In this document: positions 11,647 through 24,204 of the stretch, piece after piece
How positions within the stretch are numbered: position 1 is the stretch's first letter
Layout of the letters: each line of letters starts with the position of its first letter
Origin: Gossypium raimondii
Lineage: Eukaryota; Streptophyta; Magnoliopsida; Malvales; Malvaceae
Assembly: GCF_025698545.1 (NCBI RefSeq)
Contig: NC_068571.1
Span: 47,277,733 to 47,341,732, forward strand
Direction of reading: 5' to 3'
DNA length: 64,000 bases
Position numbers and translations under genes: made by a program
Notes under the pieces: generated by a model
Seen by the model: the letters and a program-made list of their open reading frames with translations, nothing else
What the model was told of the DNA's origin: nothing
Database searches by the model: none

Positions 11647-14600
11647 ATGGATGGTAGAAGACATTCTGTTGATATACCAATCTCAAGAACCCTAATAGCA
11701 CTTAGGAGAGTGAGGTCATTAAGGGATCCATCCACTAATTCCATGAGTAAATTCTCTTCTTTGTTTGATAATGTCAAGTGGGATACGAATTCGAGCAATG
11801 GGATCTCTTTGCAGTTTGTGAATGGTTGCACGGAAGCTGGTTCCGAGCTAAATGAATTTGACGAACGAAGAGAAGAGCAAGGTTATGATCTCGGGTTGCA
11901 TCCTGTTCCTGAAAACTCTAACTCTAAGTTGATTGAATGTGAGAATGTGGAACAGTTAAGGAACATTGCTTCACTTGTTAGGACCGAAAAGGCCAGTGAA
12001 TCGGATAATCGTAATGGTGATTTTACAGATCATGGATTAAACAAGGAAGAGGTCCAAAGCAACAGTCCCTTGGGTGAAAGATACAATGGTAATTTTAAGG
12101 ATGATGGTATGAGCTTGATATGTATGGCACCTAGTTGTAATTATATGGAGGATTTAGCTTCATGCAATGAACCTGATCACTGTGATTCGAAACTGAAATG
12201 TCAATCTAGGAATCAAGTGCAATCATTTGGGGTTAATGGTGATGTTGCTAGCCCTTCCCTTGATGTTATTTCTAATTGCAGTACCTCATTGTATGTAGAT
12301 GAAAATGTTGATGCCGGGGATCGAAATCACCGTGGATGTGGAATAAGTTACTGTTGGTTAAAAACCCCGAGGTTGAGAGAATCCAATCCTTCATCCGATT
12401 TTGAAGACTTCCCTTTGTTGTCTTCGGATACAGGTGAGACAACTCTTTGCGGGCAGAGCTTTTGGAAATGCATTAACGGTGAAATTAACCCTTATTCCGA
12501 CACTCCTAGGAGCTTAGGCCAAAAATTCAGGCCAAAATCTTTCGATGAATTGGTAGGACAAGGTGTGGTTGTGAGGTCTCTTTTGAGTGCCATTTCTAAA
12601 GGAAGGGTAGCCTCTTTGTACCTTTTCCATGGTCCTCGTGGAACTGGGAAGACTTGTGCCTCTAGGATCTTTGCTGCTGCTTTGAATTGTCTTTCACTCG
12701 AGGAGGATAAACCATGTGGTCGGTGTCGAGAATGCATTACCTTCTTTTCTGGAAGGAGCAGAGATGTTAAGGAGGTTGACTCATTGAGAATCAATCGATC
12801 GGATAGGTTGCGGTCCCTTGTTAAGAATGCAGTTTCACCTCCGGTTTCTTCACGGTTTAAGATTTTCATCATTGATGAGTGCCAGTTACTGCATAGTGAG
12901 ACATGGGCGACGGTTTTAAACAGCTTAGAGAAGCTTTCTCATCACATTGTTTTTGTTGTGAGTACTCCTGAACTCGATATGCTGCCAAGAAGTGCAGTTT
13001 CTCGGTCGCAAAAATATCACTTCCCGAAGTTAAAAGATTCTGATATTTCAAACCGGTTGGAGAAACTCTGTGTCGAAGAAGGTCTTGACTATGATCAGGC
13101 TGCTTTAGGCTTCATTGCTGTTAAATCCAATGGCTCATTAAGGGATGCAGAGATGATGCTCGAGCAGTTGAGTTTGCTCGGTAAAAAGATCACAATGTCC
13201 TTAACCTATGAGCTTGTAAGTGCTGTAAACTTTTCTTTTTCTAATCTCTTCCGGTGCTTACGTTTGCATCTAAGTTATTGAATGTCTTTTTCGTTCACTG
13301 GGGCAGATTGGAACTGTTTCAGATGATGAGTTGCTTGATTTGCTCGATCTGGCTTTATCTTGTGACACTTCAAATACGGTAATACGAGCACGGGAGCTAA
13401 TGAGGTCGAAAATTGATCCTATGCAACTTATATCACAGCTAGCAAATCTCATTATGGACATTCTTGCTGGGAAATGTGAGGAAGGTAGCTCGGAAGCCAG
13501 AAGAAAGTTCTTCGGAAAGCATACTTGTAAGTTCTGTATATCCATGCAACACCCTTATTTTTCCATATATAGTATGTTGTTGATTTGATAATGATGCTGA
13601 ATAGGTTGAAAATACAGGATTATAACCCATATTACCAATATATAACAACCTTATATTTGGTAGATACCACTGAACCAAACTGAATAATTCAAAGGTCGTA
13701 AATGAATTCACAAGCATTCTCACAATGAAAGTATCGAGTGTTTCATTGTTTTGAGCATTGCAAATTGTTGTATCACAGCTGAATCGAGCTTGCAGAAGTT
13801 GAGTCATGCACTGAGAACACTTTCGGAAACAGAAAAGCATTTGAGAGTGTCAAAGAATCAAACAACTTGGCTCACCGTAGCTCTTTTGCAACTAAGCTCT
13901 ATGGAATCCAATTTCCCGGAGACAAACGATTCAAAATTATGTTTGGCGAATGCTCAACACAAAGGTAAGCGTTGTTACAATCAGTTGTAAATTATACCTG
14001 AAATTTTAAATTTAGTTCAATGTATTGAGGAGGTTTGTTCTTTGTTCGGAAGCAGATGGTGACTCTAACAGCACATCATCGACTGGTGAGAGGTCGAATC
14101 ATCCTTTCACTTGTATGTGTAATGGCATTAGCTCCTCTAAATTGGCAAAACGGGATGATTCTGAGAGAAGTCTTGAATCTATATGGAACAGAGCAACCGA
14201 ATTATGCCAATCTGGTTCACTTAAGAAATTTCTGAGGAAACATGGGAAATTGTCTTCTCTTCGTTTTAATCAAGGTACATGATTCTGATTTTTTTTTCTT
14301 CAACCTGTACCTAGGATATATGCTCATTGCTCGCATACAAATTCAGCAAATAGTGAAGCTGATCTTAAGAATAAACGTGCGCATGGATTGATGACGTAAT
14401 GGACCCTTTTTGTCCCTTTTTGATGCATGGATACGTTGATGTTGAAACTAATGACTTGTCTGTTGGTGCTGGAGTTTCTCCGGTAATGGTCCATTTCGTA
14501 AACACTCTTGAGCATCCCTTGTCGTATTTGAACATATTTTAGATCACTCTACTTGGCATAAACTATTTTGGCTTGCGGCTACAAGAATTTTTGGGAAACT

Positions 14601-16165
14601 TTACATGATCTTTCTTCGATATTGCTTTGTTTTCCATAATGCATTGAGAATTTCTCGTCTTTATCGTCTCTAGGAGCTTTCGAGCTTTTGTACAGTGAAT
14701 TATAGCTTTTTCCCATTCCATTTTTTATGGTTTAATATTTCTCCGAATTCAGGTCTGGCTATAGCTGAACTAGAATTCCGCAGTCCTAATCATGTGTCGA
14801 GGGCTGAAAAATCATGGAAACATATCGCAAGTTCACTTCAATTAACTATTGGCTCAAATGTGGAGATTCGGATTAATCTTTCAGTTACTGATCCATCATT
14901 GAAGTTTGCCAAAGCAAGGAAACCGTCGTTTAGTTTGTTTAGTTGTTCGCGCAGGCTGCATCTGAGGTCAAGTTCATCTACGAAAAGTGGAAGTGATTCT
15001 GAAGTTTCACAATACGCCTCGGAAAAACCAATGATAAGTGACAGACATAGACCTGTTTTAACTTATTACTCTGATCACGGATATGAAATGCCTCATAGTT
15101 GTTCTCATGGATCTGAAGTGGTTCGAGCTTTCAGAAATAGTGAAGGGAACATACTAAGCACAGGTGCAACCCCATCTTGTGGTTCATTACGAGACGATAC
15201 GTCTCGGACTCCTGCATATTTAGTTGATTCATCAAAAGGGGAAGGAAGGGACTGCAAATGCCAGATTCGTTCCGTTGAAGAGCCCGATTATCAGCCGAAT
15301 TGTTTCCCTAGATCATTGAGGCCTCAAAAGAAGGCGCATTTGTCCAACACTACTAAAATGGAAGAAAACAAACTCACATTATCTATTCCCGGGGTTTGTT
15401 CCAATGATCCTTGTTCCTTTTACAGCTCTGATAACGAGGATAGGTAAGAAGTCTTGTCTTTTCCTTTTTGAGACATGCATGATGGTATGTATATGAACAT
15501 GTATACGACTCTTTTATCCTCAATGATTACTCATTTTGGGCAGGTTGAAGGAGAACTCCGAGGTGCTTTGTTGGAGAACCCCTACTTTTCCATTAAAGAA
15601 GGTAACAGTTAATGACACTAATGTTATCGAATTGTCTCGAGAATTGGATGGAAATAGGACCGTGTTTGAGTACACTTAGCTACCGGTAAAAGTATCATGG
15701 AGACCCTTGTATTAGAAGTTAGATTGCATTTTACCCTTGTACATTATATTAAAAAAGTAAACTGGTTATTTTGTTAAAAATTTATTCATTTTTACTATGA
15801 AAAATAGGTTTTTCTATATTAGCAAGAGGTACATGTGTAACTGCTTAATTATTCCTTCAGCCACACTAATTTTTAACATTAAAAATGAATAAAATTTTTA
15901 ACAAAAAGGATCAATTTATTTTTTGATCTAACGCACTAGACTAATTTACTCATTTTCTAGTGGCATGAGTCAAAATGCAATCTGACTTCTAGTATAGGTG
16001 CTTGCATGGTACTTTTACCCCTAGTTGTTTGTAGTTATTTCTGATTATACGGCATCGACATTTTTAACTTGATGAATACTGCAGGCATGGCAGCTGACAT
16101 ATAACCAACGTAGTCGGAGGCCACACATAGTGGATTGGGTTCTTCCTTGCTCGATCGCCAAGTAG
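11647..16165 (+). CDS. STICHEL-like AAA+ ATPase (DnaX / DNA polymerase III gamma-tau-like), probably STICHEL-like 2
   Basis: Seven exons join in phase: 11647-13215, 13307-13526, 13779-13964, 14056-14274, 14753-15443, 15544-15601 and 16085-16165. They give 1007 residues ending ...VLPCSIAK. The N-terminal MDGRRHSVDIPISRTL is typical of plant STICHEL-like proteins. The AAA+ core starts near residue 286. It has Walker A GPRGTGKT (329-336), a DnaX-type zinc cluster C348/C357/C360/C363, Walker B IFIIDE (406-411) and a sensor-1-like VVSTPE near 437. A family C-terminal block (AELEFRSPNHVSRAEKSWKH) follows. STICHEL controls trichome branching in Arabidopsis; the job of this paralogue is not clear, and the DnaX resemblance does not prove a clamp-loader role. 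An in-frame ATG at 11614 would add 11 residues, but the family start favours 11647. All ATPase motifs look intact. Confidence 0.9.
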
Positions 16166-17295
16166 GTCGGTGCGGCATGGTTTTGAGGTCTAAAGGATCA
16201 GTACAAGGTTCAAAGTAGTGATTAATGGCACATTTTTGTAAGTATATATAAATCTTATATGAAACTAGATATTGATGTTAACTGTTACAGATGAAGCATA
16301 GACATGACAGTCCTATGTACATTCCGAAACGTTAATGTTTGTTGGTTGTTCAACCCTTTCGTAAGGATTTTTTGGTTCAATAATCATTAACCGATTGGAT
16401 TTTTTGGTTTAATCTTATTTTCTTTATATTAAATTTTTAAAAAATATAAATTAATAATATAAAAAATTAGAGGAAAAACATTTTTAAAAATTAAAAAAAG
16501 GGAAAAAGATCGTTTTTACAAAATTAATGGTAAGTGTAGGTTTGAATCTTGTTGTTCAGTTTAATTTAGAGATACTAAAACCTTGAATATTGGAATGGGC
16601 TATGGATTGCTAGTGGCTTTTGGAAGCTAAGACAGTATTAATGGGGAATTCAGTGGCTTTTGGAATTCTAAATTCTTATTGCCATTATTGAGAGCGATTC
16701 TCTTGGGCTAATTAGGTTTCTTAATGGTTGGTTCATCTAATTAGTGAGAGAATATAAATTTTTTAAAATACAAATGAAGTCATTTATCCAAGGCTTTAAT
16801 TGGCTTCAAGTACGATATATCTGTTTAACATCAACCAATTTATATAAGAAAAGGGAAGATTTATTAATGGTAACACACACAAAATTTAAAATAACACGTC
16901 CAAATCTACTCATCAAACTATTTATTATTATTCCTAAATGTAGAAATACATCAAGCAGTTGAGCATTCGAGCATCATCGTCCAACCCAATTCCTAACAGG
17001 TCTTACATGTCTTTTGCATTCAAATCAACTGATGAAACTATTTTATTATTACATGTGTTATGCACTCCACAATTTGAATCAATGTCAAACAAATATATAA
17101 TAAAAATTCTCAAGTCAAGACAGGGTATAATTCATCTATCTGTAATTTTAGGTTGTTTATATACAAATATTTCTAATTGATAAAATGATAATTTTGGTGT
17201 ACCTTTTTTTCCATTCTTCACATACACGAATGGATTTTTAACGCAACATTTTTTTTCATAAAAATAAATGTAAATTAATTATTTTTTATGATTTT
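16166..17295. other. 3' flank of the STICHEL-like gene and AT-rich spacer
   Basis: It contains the probable 3'UTR (to about 16350) and then low-complexity AT-rich sequence. Short open frames at 16744-16962 and 16959-17180 have no recognisable content. I see nothing else. Confidence 0.5.
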
Positions 17296-17299
17296 ATAG

Positions 17300-17823
17300 T
17301 AAAATATATTAAAAAGTGGTTTTGGTCATTTAATTAAAAAAATTACAATTTTGTCATTGAACCATTCAAAAGTTTTCTTAAATCACCGGGTTGTTAAAAT
17401 TAATGCCTTTTTCTATTTGCATTGCCTGTATCAATCAAGAGCCCTTTTTTTTTTCTTCTACAATTCAATTTTTTTCATGAAATAACTTTGGATGTCATGA
17501 ATCTACGAATCAAAATTCAATCAAATTTTTTCACCAATATCCAAAGTTGATCGTCAAATCGACTTAGATCTAAGGTATGTTTTTCTATTTGTCAATGGTT
17601 ACTGATTCACCATATCGATCGTCAAATCATTGCTTGGAGCTCCCTGATGAAACCTTTTTCTAAAAAAAAAAATTGAACAACCCAGTGACTTAAATAAAAA
17701 CTTTTGAATAGTTCAATAACTTAAATGAAAACTTTAAAATAGTTAAATGACCAAATTATAACTTTTTTAATTAAGTGACCAAAATGAAAAATTATCCATA
17801 ATTTAGTGACTAATGATGTAATT
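17300..17823. repeat. Foldback repeat, second copy of the 6583-7095 family
   Basis: Left-arm phrases ttggtcatttaattaaaaaa and tcattgaaccattcaaaag reappear as reverse complements in the right arm (17680-17820). The central part matches the element at 6583-7095. Exact termini and target duplication are unclear. Confidence 0.6.
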
Positions 17824-17829
17824 ATTTTT

Positions 17830-18973
17830 AAGTAAACTATACAATTAGTTAATCAAACTACTAGATGGTCACTCAACTACAAGAACTTTTACTTTGTCAC
17901 TAACTTATCATTCTTTTAGTCACTCCTATTAAATTGTTAACAGAAAAGGGAAGGTGGCACTTTTACTTGGTATAATAATATATTTAGTCCTCAATACTTA
18001 TACATTTTATCAAATTAATCCTAATTCTAAATAATTCAACAAAATTAGCTCTCCACGATTAAAAATTCTATCAATTTAATTCTCAAACACATCTTAAACA
18101 AAAATGGCAACCAATAAACCTAACTCTAGCATGGGTTTGACAGCTTCGGGTTACTTGGTGCCTGTTAAAAACATTTTCTTTACCATTCCTCTAAAGGTAA
18201 AGACTAACGCAGTAAATCCCACAATTCCACTATGGATAATTTAACAAGCTTCTCTCTTAAGCACAGTACACTAAAATTTGTAAGTAAAAACCATATCATC
18301 CTATGTTTACATTATACCCAAAGGATTGCTATATCAATTCTCTCTCTCTCTCTCTATATAGAAGAAAACATATAGTAGCACTAAAATTAAGAACTCAGAG
18401 ATGCAACGACAGTGTTGATGGTGGGTCCAAAATGACCTAGTTTGAGAGTGTCGGAGCAGGGCTTTTTCTTGGAGTTGTACAGTTGAGAAGTCAACGAATT
18501 GAAGAAGATAGAAGAAGAGGAAGTGGCAACCATGTTTTCTTTAAGATGAAGTTAAAAATGCTTTGGGTTTTTAGAAACTACTTTGAAAAAACCTAAAGCG
18601 GATTCGTTTAGATTCTTTTTTTTCCCATTTTAGAGAAGAGAGAAAAAATGAATGCAGAATGGGGAGGGGGTTAGATGCATGATGAAGATATGTTTGGAAC
18701 CAAATTGATTGAATATAACTGTGGAGGGTTAAATTTGTAGAATTATTTAGAATTAGGACTAATTTAATAGAATATGCAAACGTTGAGGATTGAATATGTT
18801 ATTATACTAAGTAAAAAAAGAAAAAGACCATCTCACCATTTTCGTTAACAATTCAAGGGAATGACCAAAATAGAATGAATGATAACATTGGTTATGAAAT
18901 TGAAAGTTTTGTAGTTTGATGACTAAGACTGAAACACGCTAATAGTTATGTGACTAATTATATAGTTTATTCC
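17830..18973. mobile_element. Mutator-like foldback element with a non-palindromic internal segment
   Basis: Termini resemble (G/A)RGTAAACTAT and its inverse. The arms, about 17830-18103 and 18690-18973, are long imperfect inverted repeats; for example tctatcaatttaattctcaaacacatctt on the left matches the inverse of aagatatgtttggaaccaaattg on the right. The flanking nonamers attattttt (17821-17829) and atatttttt (18974-18982) match at 7 of 9 positions, compatible with a decayed Mutator-type 9-bp duplication. The roughly 590-bp interior is not palindromic and holds the ORF listed next. Confidence 0.6.
18387..18533 (-). pseudogene. Possible captured gene fragment, 48-residue plastid-targeting-like ORF
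   Basis: On the minus strand an ATG at 18533 opens 48 codons to a TAA at 18387-18389. The product starts MVATSSSSIFFNSLTSQLYN, is rich in Ser/Thr and basic residues and poor in acids, and so resembles a chloroplast transit peptide. It is GC-richer than its surroundings and ends abruptly, as would the first exon of a longer gene. A second patch on the same strand near 18110-18240 (with a GMVKKMFLTGTK-like frame) may be a further fragment. I do not recognise the parent gene. It could also be chance. Confidence 0.35.
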
Positions 18974-19017
18974 ATATTTTTTAATTTTCCAACTAAAAAA
19001 ATTAATATTTAAAAGAA

Positions 19018-19771
19018 GGGTAAACTACTAGAATAGTCACTTTTGTTTGCCTTAGGTTACATTTTAGTCACTTATGTTTGAAATGTTACGTTTTAGTCAC
19101 TTACGTTATCGTGTTGTAACATTTTAGTCACTGAGTCGTTAATTGTCGACAATGGTGTAACGGTAAGTTGATGTGGCACCTTAAATCATCATTGAAACGA
19201 AAATTTTAGGTTAAATTCTACAATTGGTCCCTATATTTTTTCATTTTCAACAATTTAAAAAATTTCTTTTATGTTCTTCTAACTTTTTTTTTCCATTCTC
19301 TTATGCTTCTCCCTCTATTTTCCTCCCTTCTTCATTTCTTTTAACATAGTTTTTCTATGCTTTCCATTTGTAACTAGTCCACAAGCTCGCCTCACTCGAA
19401 AAAATTAAATTGTGCAAAAAAATAAAACATATAAAAACTACGTTGAAAGAAATGGAGAAGGGAGGAAAACAAAGGGAGAAGCATAAGAGAATGGAAAAGA
19501 AAGAACGTTAAAAAAAACATAAAAGAAAAAATTAAATTGCTCCAAACGAAAAAATATGGGGACCGATTGTATAAATTAACCTAGATTTTTTGTTTGAAAT
19601 GATGATTTAACGTACACATCAATTCTGATTACACCATTAATGTAAACTAACGGCTCATTGACTAAAATGTTACAACGTGATAACATAAGTGACTAAAACG
19701 TAACATTTCAAACATAAGTGACTAAAATGTAACTTGAGCCAAAGAAAAGTGACTATTTTGGTAGTTTACTC
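19018..19771. mobile_element. Mutator-like foldback MITE with perfect 9-bp target duplication
   Basis: A 754-bp element starting GGGTAAACTAC and ending GTAGTTTACTC, flanked on both sides by TTAAAAGAA (19009-19017 and 19772-19780). The left 120 bases (ttacattttagtcacttatg, cactgagtcgtta) recur inverted at the right with few changes. The inversion then continues almost to the centre (ttctcttatgcttctccct against its inverse near 19480-19500). Nine-base duplications are characteristic of Mutator-like transposition. No coding capacity is seen. Confidence 0.85.
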
Positions 19772-19786
19772 TTAAAAGAATTAGAT

Positions 19787-20180
19787 ATTCTAGGTTAAAA
19801 TATACTCCAAGTTCCTACATTTTTATTACATTTGAAATACAGTTATCCTACTTATATTTTTAGGAACTTAGTCTCTGTACTTTTAAGATTTAACAATCCA
19901 AGTCTAATTGTTGATATCGTTAAATTCATTACAAAAAAATTCATTATAAATTTAAATTCATTACAATGTCATTCTTTTTGTTTCATGGCTTTCACGCGAG
20001 AATTTTCTTATTTCAAAATATCACACTATTTAACTTAAAAAAGTTAATGGAATAAACAATTAGACCTGAATTTTAAATCTAAAAAGTAAAGAGTAAATTC
20101 TTGAAAATATAAGTAGAGGGACTAAATTTTAAATATACAAAGAGTACATAGACTAAAAGCACATTTAAACCTTAATTTTA
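19787..20180. repeat. Foldback MITE, uninterrupted copy of the element split by the LTR at 27458
   Basis: It starts near ggttaaaatatactccaag and ends near gtacatagactaaaagcacatttaaacc, with the two sides partly inverse. The middle and right halves match sequence on either side of the solo LTR at 27458-30225. It lies about 100 bases upstream of the PPR start codon, so it may be part of that gene's promoter. Confidence 0.55.
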
Positions 20181-20280
20181 ATACCTCTGCTGTTTATCAT
20201 CAGAGCTATTATAATAGCATTACCGTATATTCTCTGTTTATATCAGCTTAAAAAGAAAAAAAGAAAAAAACTATTCAGCT

Positions 20281-22868
20281 ATGGCGATGAGTCAGTTCAG
20301 CTCGTGTTCTTCATTTCCCTTCATCTATCACACTCACTTTTTAAATAACCATTGTTCGAAATCCCCTTTTCTTCTACAAACTTCAAAAACCTTTCCTTCT
20401 CTCACCCTTTTCGCATCGCTTCCTCCTCCTTCATCCCCTATTTTCCTCCCTTTTCTTCAAGAACCTGAAGAACAAGAGCTACCAATTGAGAACCCAAAAC
20501 ACCCAAAGCTTGATGAAGAAGAAGAAGAAGAAGAGGAGGAGGAGGAGGATAATCATATAAAAGACCCAATCATCAGATTCTTCAAGTCGCGTCCCTCGGC
20601 GCCTGACCCACCGAGTCAAGGCAAATTCTCCCTCCAAAAGAACCGTCGGTCTTCTTGGCACCTCGCCCCGGATATCCGGTCCTTACCCGACCCGGAATTT
20701 GACTCCGAACCGGAGCCTGATAATGCAGAAGAAGAAGACTTGTTCTCAGAGGCAAAACAACAAAGAGGTTATACGTACGAAGACTCAACTGAACTACCTG
20801 ACGGAATTGTGGGAGAAATCATTCGCGCTGCGAGAAACTTGCCGGAGAATTCTACATTGGGTGAGTTCATGGGAGGTTATCAAGGGAAATTAAGTGAAAA
20901 AGAATGCTTGGAAGTGTTGTCATTGATGGGAAAACAAGGACTTGCTTTGGGCTGCTTGTATTTTTTTGAATGGATGCGTTTGCAGGAGCCTTCACTCGTT
21001 ACTCCACGAGCTTGTTCGATTATCTTCCCTGTGTTGGGGAGATGGGGAATGGGTGATAAACTGATGGTTTTGTTTAGAAATTTGCCACAAAGTAAGGGTT
21101 TCAGAGATGTTCATGTCTATAATGCAGCCATTTCTGGGCTTTTATGCTCGAAAAGGTAAAGCTTTTCTGAGCTTTTTAGATAAATGTAATTGTTTAGTGA
21201 TAGGTAAAAGTATGTGTAAGAGTTATGCATTTTCCCCTTCTACTTAATGGGCAAAGCAAATTGCTTAGTTAAAAATTTTATTTATTTGTAGTGTTAAAAA
21301 CTGAGGTGGCTGATGTAATAATCAAACGATACCTCATGTTAATTTATTAGGATCAGTTTTAACATTAGAAATAGACGGAATTTTTGACAAAAGGAACAAT
21401 TTGCTCTTTAATCTAATGTACGGAAATTATTGTACCATTTTTTAAGTAGGGGGGGCGGAATACAATCCAGCTATTAGAGGGGCTTCCATGGTGTACTTTT
21501 TCCCTTAGTTATACTATTTTCTTATATATATATGTTTACAATTTATATAGGTATAATGATGCTTGGGAAGTTTACGAGGCCATGGAAGCTAACAATGTTA
21601 AACCAGATCATGTTACATGCTCTACAATGATTACAATTATGAGAAAAACTGGGGGTACTGCAAAAGATTCATGGCAGTTCTTAGATAGAATGAATAGGAA
21701 AGGAGTGAAATGGAGTGTTGAAGTTTTGGGGTCGATAATAAAGTCTTTTTGTGATGAAGGGTTGAAGAATGAAGCTCTTATTATCCAATCTGAAATGGAG
21801 AAGAAAGGGGTTCATTCAAATACTGTAGTGTACAACACTTTGATGGATGCTTATGGTAAATCGAACCAAATCGAGGAAGTTGAAGGCCTTTTCGCTGAGA
21901 TGAAAACGAAAGGACTTATGCCTACATCTGCTACCTTTAACATATTAATGGATGCATATAGTCGGAGAATGCAGCCGGAGATCGTTGAGAAACTGCTTGT
22001 TGAGATGCAGGATATGGGGTTAAACCCGGATGTGAAATCGTATACTTGCCTGATAAGTGCCTATGGGAGACAGAAGAAGATGAGTGATAGGGCAGCTGAT
22101 GCTTTCTTGAGGATGAAGAAAGTTGGTCTAAAACCGACTTCACATTCGTATACATCTCTTATCCATGCTTACTCCATTAGTGGTTGGCATGAGAAAGCTT
22201 ATACTGCATTCGAGGATATGCAGAGAGAAGGACTTAAGCCGTCCATTGAAACATACACTGCTCTATTGGATGCATTTAGGCGTGCAGGGGACACTCAAAG
22301 ATTGATGAAAGTATGGAAGTTGATGATGAGCGAAAAAATCAAAGGCACATGCGTTACCTTCAACATCCTTCTCGACGGATTTGCAAAACAAGGTCAATAT
22401 ATTGAAGCAAGGGATGTTATTTCTGAGTTTGGGAAGATTGGGTTACAACCAACAGTGATGACATATAATATGCTAATGAATGCATATGCAAGAGGAGGCC
22501 AACACCTGAAATTACCACAATTGTTGAAAGAAATGATGGTTCTTGATTTAAAACCGGATTCAGTCACTTATTCAACAATGATCTATGCTTTTGTTCGTGT
22601 TCGGGATTTCAAGAGGGCATTCTATTATCACAAGCAAATGGTGAAAAATGGGCAAGTTCCTGATGTTAAGTCCTACAAAAAGCTCAGATCAATATTGGAT
22701 GTAAAAGCTGCAAAACAGAACAAGAGAGATAAGAGTGCTATACTAGGTATAATCAACAGTAAAATGGGGATGGTGAAAGCGAAAAGGAAAACAAAGAAAG
22801 ATGAGTTCTGGAAGTATAAGAAAAGGAACCATAGAACTCCCGATGTTGCTCATGATGGTCAGAAATGA
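20281..22868 (+). CDS. EMB1006: P-class pentatricopeptide-repeat protein, EMB1006-like, predicted plastid-targeted
   Basis: Two exons, 20281-21155 and 21551-22868, join in phase (AG|gtaaag ... atag|G) to give 730 residues. The first 60 residues are rich in Ser, Phe and Pro and look like a chloroplast transit peptide. A Glu-rich run follows at about 77-91, encoded by a GAA/GAG tract. About eleven 35-residue PPR motifs span residues 276-660, all P-type with no E or DYW extension. A basic tail follows (KAKRKTKKDEFWKYKKR). P-class PPR proteins bind organelle RNA and aid its stability, splicing or translation. The closest match I recall is Arabidopsis At5g50280 (EMBRYO DEFECTIVE 1006). A second in-frame ATG two codons in cannot be excluded as the start. 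No defects are visible. Confidence 0.88.
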
Positions 22869-23309
22869 ATGCCACCTTTCCGTTACATGAGAGCTTAAGT
22901 TGTTCGACATAAGTATTTGGATATTGGTGTTGGTCCGTTGGATATGAAGATGTGTCAGGGTAGTACACCGAGTTGATTTCATCTCCTCATAGCACTCTAG
23001 GAGAGGCCATGGTCTTTTAGATTGGATATACAAGTGTTCATACTCTCTTCAACATTCTTCAAACATGTGAGGCATCTTTTCTGGACAAAATCGCGAGATT
23101 CAATGAGGTAAAGGAGATAATATCTTATAAATTGGTATGAACTATGATAACATATCATGGGAATTAAATGGCTACTGTTAGGTTATCCTTATTTATGTTT
23201 GCATCTCTTTCTAGGCTAACTTTTGCAAATACTTCTCTAAATATAGTAGTTATAATAATTAATGGATGCTATGTACTATGTAGCCTTTGTAGTTTCTTTT
23301 GTTATTTTT

Positions 23310-23590
23310 GGGTAAATTACGTTAGTAGTCATCCAACTATGGTTTTGTCACTCGACTATGAAAAGTTACAAAATGGTCATCCAATTATGATTTTTTTTCT
23401 TTTTTTGTCATCCAACTATTCAATTTTGTCTTTTTGAGTCACTCAACTATCTTGAATTTTTGAGTGTTTCCATTTTTACGTTAATTAGCTGTTGACCAAA
23501 AAAAGAAAAAAAAGTCATAGTTGGATGGCCAATTTGTAACTTTTCATAGTTGAATGATTAAAACAAAAAAAAATCGTAGTTGAATTACCC
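23310..23590. mobile_element. Small foldback MITE (GGGTAAATTAC termini)
   Basis: Begins GGGTAAATTACGTTAGTAG and ends gttgaattaccc. Internal phrases (gtcatccaactatg, aaaagttacaaaatggtc) recur inverted in the right half. Same family as 6026-6288 and 63208-63542. It lies in the 3' flank of the PPR gene. Confidence 0.65.
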
Positions 23591-23599
23591 TAATTTTTT

Positions 23600-24200
23600 A
23601 ATTTTTCGTTTGATAGGAGGATTAACCTTGTAAAGATTTCTTAATACGATAATTAACGTTAATTATTTGTTTGGTTGTGAAAATCAATTGATTAGTTGTT
23701 ACACCACTTAATATGTTTTTCTTAATTTGAGGAAAAGATTTTATACTTGTTGAATTGGTAAATTCTATCAAGTGTTTTTCTTCCTCTATTTCTTTTAATG
23801 TTTTCAATAGTGTTTTGCTCAAAAATAATTTATTATATTTTCTTCTTCACTTCTTTCAGCATCATTTCAAGTAATATAATAATTTTTAAAATATTAAAAA
23901 ATTCCAATCTTCAAAATTTTCAACCATATCATTCCTATAAAATTACATGTCAAATTTTGCTTGGATTTTATTTTATGGAATATTGTATAAAATATTTTCA
24001 TTTAAAACTATTTTTAATTAAGTTTATTTCAAAGGCATATAAAAGTTTATAATGTAATTTTATAGAAGTAACACATTTGGTAAGTATATCTTTCCCAATG
24101 GTCACTAAATTGTTTTTAAGGTGTGATTGATGAGAGAGAGATTATGCTCATCCATCATCTAGTAAAAATATTATCTTAGGATGGTACTTAACATCATCCA
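23600..24200. other. AT-rich spacer, nothing recognised
   Basis: Open frames here are low-complexity (Ile, Phe, Lys, Asn) with no recognisable motif. Confidence 0.5.
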
Positions 24201-24204
24201 AGAT

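Noticed and set aside
15602..15679. Open frame running past exon 6 of the STICHEL-like gene to a stop (VTVNDTNVIELS...)
   Set aside because: A donor at 15602 and the exon at 16085 (AWQLTYNQRSRRPHIVDW) give the family-like C-terminus, so the extension is intron.
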